NCBI GenBank assembly: GCA_021831785.1
Contig: JAKBMB010000012.1
Span: 1-56,272, forward strand
Direction of reading: 5' to 3'
Source: Deltaproteobacteria bacterium
GTDB lineage: Bacteria > Desulfobacterota > Binatia > Binatales > Binataceae
DNA length: 56,272 bases
Part shown: positions 53,279-56,272 of the stretch, piece by piece
Numbering within the stretch: the stretch's first letter is position 1
Layout of the letters: each line of letters begins with the position of its first letter
Translations under genes and position numbers: made by a program
The notes under the pieces: generated by a model
Seen by the model: the letters and a program-made list of their open reading frames with translations, nothing else
What the model was told of the DNA's origin: nothing
Database searches by the model: none

Positions 53279-54376
53279 ATGAGCGCGGGCAAAATGCAGG
53301 TCGAGCAGCCGGCCACAGCAAGCCAGCTCGAACATTTCGCCGCATTCCCGTTCGAAATTTACTCCCACCGGCAAGCCTGGTGGCCGCCCGACACGCGCAG
53401 CGACGTCGAACTCTTGTTGGGGCGCACGCCGATAGCCGCGGACCTGGAGATAACCCCCATGTGGGCGCGGCGCAACGGCAAAACGCTGGCGCGCCTAAGC
53501 GTGGTGATAAATCGGCGCTACCTCGACCATCATCAAGAAAAGCTCGGGCATCTGATCCACTTCGAGGCCCTGCCCAACGAGACCGCAGCCGCCGTTGCGC
53601 TGCTTGAGGAAGCTTGCGCGCGGCTAGAGCAACGGGGCCTTGAGTCGGCACGAAGCGGCTTTGCGACCTTTCTCGACTACCCATACGCCATCGACAACTA
53701 CGAGGCTTTTCCTTCCTTTTTGCTGCGCGCAAACCCGGACTACTACCACGCGTATTTCAAAAACGCCGGCTTTTTCAGCGAAAAGGGCATGGCGGATTAC
53801 ACCATGGCGTTGACCTCGCAGGCGCTGCAGGGCTTTTCCGCGGCGGTAGACGCGGCGCATACCCGCGGCTTTTTAGTGCAAAGCTGGCGCGAATACGGCT
53901 TTATACGGGCCGTGGACGCCTGGGCCGACACGATCAACGCTGCCTTCGCGCGCCATTGGGGATGGAGTCCGGCCAGCCGCGCGCAAGTGCGTCCGACGCT
54001 GGCCTTGCTCGAAGCGACGGCCGCGGCCGACCTTTCGATGGTGGCCGTGACGCGCGGCACGGTGGTGGGGATGGTTTTTTCGGTGCCCGACTTGAGCCCG
54101 CTGCTGGCCCGAGTCAAGCCGGGCGTCAGGCTCGCTCCCGAGCGCGGCGGCGGGAGCCGCGGGGCGCTAATCAACATCGGCGTGCTGGAGGCCTGGCGCG
54201 GCCAGGGCGTCAATCTCGCGTTGGCCGCCAGCTCGTTTCTGGCCATGGCGCAGCGCGGGATGAGCTATGCCGGCTATACCTTGGTCCTCGACGACAATTG
54301 GCCGTCGCGCAAAACTGCCGAAAAGCTGGGCGGCCGCGTTACCGCCAACTTTGTAGTTTATCGGCGCGATTTCTGA
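53279..54376 (+). CDS. GNAT-like acetyltransferase family protein
   Basis: 365 residues with AAGGAGG just upstream of the ATG. The C-terminal third has GNAT features: GALINIGVLEAWRGQGVNLA (beta4 and the R/Q-x-x-G-x-G/A acetyl-CoA loop) and LVLDDNWPSRKTAEKLGGRV. The first 200 residues (HRQAWWPPDTRSDVELLLGR onward) may hold a second, degenerate GNAT fold. Substrate unknown. It is the gene after dapA, possibly in the same operon. Confidence 0.7.
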   Translation: MSAGKMQVEQPATASQLEHFAAFPFEIYSHRQAWWPPDTRSDVELLLGRTPIAADLEITPMWARRNGKTLARLSVVINRRYLDHHQEKLGHLIHFEALPNETAAAVALLEEACARLEQRGLESARSGFATFLDYPYAIDNYEAFPSFLLRANPDYYHAYFKNAGFFSEKGMADYTMALTSQALQGFSAAVDAAHTRGFLVQSWREYGFIRAVDAWADTINAAFARHWGWSPASRAQVRPTLALLEATAAADLSMVAVTRGTVVGMVFSVPDLSPLLARVKPGVRLAPERGGGSRGALINIGVLEAWRGQGVNLALAASSFLAMAQRGMSYAGYTLVLDDNWPSRKTAEKLGGRVTANFVVYRRDF

Positions 54377-54611
54377 TGCCACCGCAGCAGGCGCATCGGA
54401 GCAGGGCCGCGATGCCCTCGGCTCGGACAAGCGCGCGAATTGGAGTTAAGCGCGCCCGGACACCTCGGACATGCGCAGCAGAGTTGGTAGCGAGTCTCGG
54501 GCTTTCTTTGCGCAACCCGAGCGGATATTTTCGCGATACGGGCCTTGATAAAGCAGGGCGTCGGGTTGAACGCCCGCGCCACCAATGAAACAGCAAAAGG
54601 TAGAGTGAAGC

Positions 54612-55541
54612 ATGTCGCTGCAGTTCATCGCGCCCAACCTTGACCTTGACTTCGTCGGCAAGCGCAAGTTTTTCGTCGCCTTGTCTTCGGTGGTTAATCT
54701 AGTTGCGCTGTTTTTGCTGATCTTCGTGGGGCTGAACTACGGGGTCGATTTCGCCGGCGGCAGCGTGGTGCAGGCGCGCTTTAAGGGCCAGGTCGCGCCC
54801 AACGCGATTCGCGACGCGCTGGCGCCCCTTAACCTCAAGGACGTCACGGTTCAGGACCTCGGCCACAGCGGGCGCGAGTACCTGCTGCGCTTTGAGAAAG
54901 TGGAGAACATGGGCAGCATCGGCGCGCAGGTCGGGCAGGCGCTCGACCGCAAGCTCGGCGCCGGGGCCGCCGATATCGTGCGCGTGGAGAGCGTTGGCGC
55001 CAAGGTCGGCAAAAGCTTGCGGCGCGACGCCTTCGGCGCGGTAATCGTCGCCACGCTATTCATGGGGGTGTTCATCGCCATGCGCTTCCGGCGGGTGAGC
55101 TGGAGCTTCGGCGCCGGCGCGGTAATCGCCCTGGTTCATGACGTCTTGGTAGTGGTCGGCGCGCTGGTGGTCTCGCACCTCCAGTTCGACCTCACTACGC
55201 TGGCCGCCCTGCTCACGGTAATCGGCTACTCGGTTCACGACACGATTATCGTCTCGGACCGCATCCGCGAGGACGCGATGGCGCGCCGGCGCGACACGCT
55301 GGCCTCGATCATGAACCGCGCGATTAACGAGACGCTCTCGCGCACGATCCTAACCTCCGGCACCGCGATCGCGGTGCTGGTCGCGCTGCTGGCGCTCGGC
55401 GGGCCGATTCTCCGCCCCTCCGCGTTTACCCTGCTGGTGGGCTTCATCACCGGCACCTACTCGTCGATCTATATCGCCAGTCCCGTGGTCTTGTTCTGGG
55501 AGCAGCGGGTGCGCACCAGCGCGCTTTCGCGGGCAGCGTAA
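54612..55541 (+). CDS. secF: protein translocase subunit SecF
   Basis: 309 residues. The N-terminal helix is followed by NYGVDFAGGSVVQARF (SecD/F periplasmic motif), and the membrane domain has ALVHDVLVVVGALVV, LLTVIGYSVHDTIIVSDRIR and NRAINETLSRTILTSGTAIA. With SecD it uses the proton-motive force to drive late steps of export. secD is not directly upstream; the preceding genes are a GNAT protein and dapA. Another SecDF component must be elsewhere. Confidence 0.94.
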   Translation: MSLQFIAPNLDLDFVGKRKFFVALSSVVNLVALFLLIFVGLNYGVDFAGGSVVQARFKGQVAPNAIRDALAPLNLKDVTVQDLGHSGREYLLRFEKVENMGSIGAQVGQALDRKLGAGAADIVRVESVGAKVGKSLRRDAFGAVIVATLFMGVFIAMRFRRVSWSFGAGAVIALVHDVLVVVGALVVSHLQFDLTTLAALLTVIGYSVHDTIIVSDRIREDAMARRRDTLASIMNRAINETLSRTILTSGTAIAVLVALLALGGPILRPSAFTLLVGFITGTYSSIYIASPVVLFWEQRVRTSALSRAA

Positions 55542-55563
55542 AGCCCGCTCGGCAGCCTCGCGC

Positions 55564-55905
55564 ATGGCCGATGAACCCGTGCTGAAAACCGGCCGCGGCG
55601 ACTATTTGCTGAAGCTCGCGGCCGCGCCGGAGCTAGCCGGCGAAGCGCTCGTCCTGCCGCTGGTGTTGGAGCATCGCGGAGGACTCGAGCGTGTCGGGCT
55701 TATCTGCCGCGTCCCGCGACGGCGCCCCGATGCGCTCGAAGGCAGCGATCCCGAGACCGAGCGCGAGCTTCTCGGGCGTATCGCTGCGCGCTTCGAGCGC
55801 GACTTCGAGCAGGTGCGCGAGGCCGCGCTTAAGTCGCTTCGCGCCGAGCGCAAGCCGCTGCTGATCAACGTTGAGGAGGTCGATCTAAAGGCGTGCAAGC
55901 CCTAG
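55564..55905 (+). CDS. small conserved-looking protein of unknown function
   Basis: 113 residues, 22 bp after secF. VLKTGRGDYLLKLAAAPELA at the N terminus and RFERDFEQVREAALKSLRAE at the C-terminal half give a beta-start and a long helix. I recognise no family. The spacing suggests co-transcription with secF. Codon composition matches the neighbours. Confidence 0.5.
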   Translation: MADEPVLKTGRGDYLLKLAAAPELAGEALVLPLVLEHRGGLERVGLICRVPRRRPDALEGSDPETERELLGRIAARFERDFEQVREAALKSLRAERKPLLINVEEVDLKACKP

Positions 55906-56120
55906 TGTGGCGCCCGGCAGATACCCTCACAAAGCGCTGATTGTCATTCTTGTATGTTGATTCAGGTTAAGGAAAGGAAAGCGAGGCGGGAGACCGTTGT
56001 CATTCGGGGTTGAACAAGACCGGCGCTCAGCAAGGCTCCCCGCTGAGCGCCGTGAGCCGGAGCCCCGAGGCTGCCGAAGGGATTGCGCCGGCGGCGAATT
56101 GCTCCTGCGACTTGCCTCCG
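55906..56120. other. intergenic region with an 11-bp perfect hairpin
   Basis: CGGCGCTCAGC (56021-56031) and GCTGAGCGCCG (56042-56052) pair perfectly around a 10-nt loop. A GTCATTC motif near 55999 recalls the dispersed element at 46027. No coding frame is convincing. Confidence 0.5.
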
Positions 56121-56272
56121 GTGGGGTGGGCCGCCGTACCCGCCTTCTCCTCTTTATTCAGTGGGGCGGGCCGCCGTGCCCGCCTTGCTTCTCTTTATTC
56201 AGTGGGGCGGGCCGCCGTGCCCGCCTTGCTTCTCTTTATTCAGTGGGGCGGGCCGCCAGGCCCGCCTTGCTT
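56121..56272. repeat. tandem array of about 41-bp hairpin units, continuing off right edge
   Basis: Four units start at 56121, 56161, 56202 and 56243; the first is 40 bp and diverged, the second and third are 41 bp and near identical, and the fourth is cut by the window end. Each has GGCGGGC and GCCCGCC arms around a CGCCGT loop, then CTTCTCTTTATTCA-like T-rich spacer. No protospacer-like variable spacers exist, so it is not CRISPR. It is a short palindromic repeat array, perhaps REP/BIME-like. Confidence 0.8.

Noticed and set aside
56121-56272. CRISPR array
   Set aside because: The units are near-identical along their whole length, with no variable spacers and no cas genes.

Overview
The window is high-GC DNA of a Gram-negative bacterium, probably an uncultured Deltaproteobacteria- or Binatota-like lineage. 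This rests on a BamD-type lipoprotein, an LptM-like lipoprotein, a fused electron-transfer flavoprotein, a family-B DNA polymerase beside a housekeeping sigma-70, and the general gene style. No 16S gene is present, so the placement is an inference.

Region 1 (1-5.9 kb) is a decayed accessory island at a tRNA-Ser locus. It holds a 5'-truncated SNF2-family (DrmD-like) helicase running off the left edge, a HigBA toxin-antitoxin pair, a broken trbF/virB8-like conjugation gene, a histidine-kinase-like ATPase plus STAS-like (DUF4325-type) pair, a GNAT remnant and a BrnTA toxin-antitoxin pair. Two identical 195-bp direct repeats, each carrying the 5' half of a tRNA-Ser gene, bracket the right-hand 3 kb and look like attachment-site remnants of successive integrations.

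Region 2 (6.3-14.2 kb) is the highlight. A sigma-70-like promoter, a fluoride (crcB) riboswitch and a rho-independent terminator precede a six-gene membrane complex related to hydrogenase-4/formate hydrogenlyase (order hyfC-E-F-G-I-B). The large subunit has lost all four cysteines that bind the Ni-Fe centre. The small subunit is fused to a one-cluster ferredoxin and lacks the usual fourth cysteine of the N2-type cluster. This is therefore an energy-converting-hydrogenase-related (Ehr) complex under fluoride control, not a hydrogenase. A following run of five genes (zinc-type Cys/His protein, metallophosphoesterase, two HEAT-type proteins, a helical protein; 14.4-17.9 kb) lies on the same strand and may belong to it.

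Region 3 (18-38 kb) is mixed housekeeping: ArsC-like phosphatase/reductase, a BamD-AMIN fusion lipoprotein, trmB, a LON-substrate-binding-domain protein, a Cys-rich exported protein, an EtfB-EtfA fusion, a family-B DNA polymerase, rpoD, an AAA ATPase with a DUF4276-type (possibly TOPRIM-like) partner resembling a defence pair, a CoA-transferase, glmU-glmS and a small zinc protein.

Region 4 (38.4-56.3 kb) is core metabolism and housekeeping: xerC-hslV-hslU, argB-argD-argF-argG, a spacer with a small zinc-ribbon ORF and dispersed repeats, an exported HELGH metalloprotease, then argH, an LptM-like lipoprotein, lysA-dapF-dapA (arginine and diaminopimelate/lysine synthesis), a GNAT-like protein and secF. 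The right edge carries a tandem array of about 41-bp hairpin repeats.
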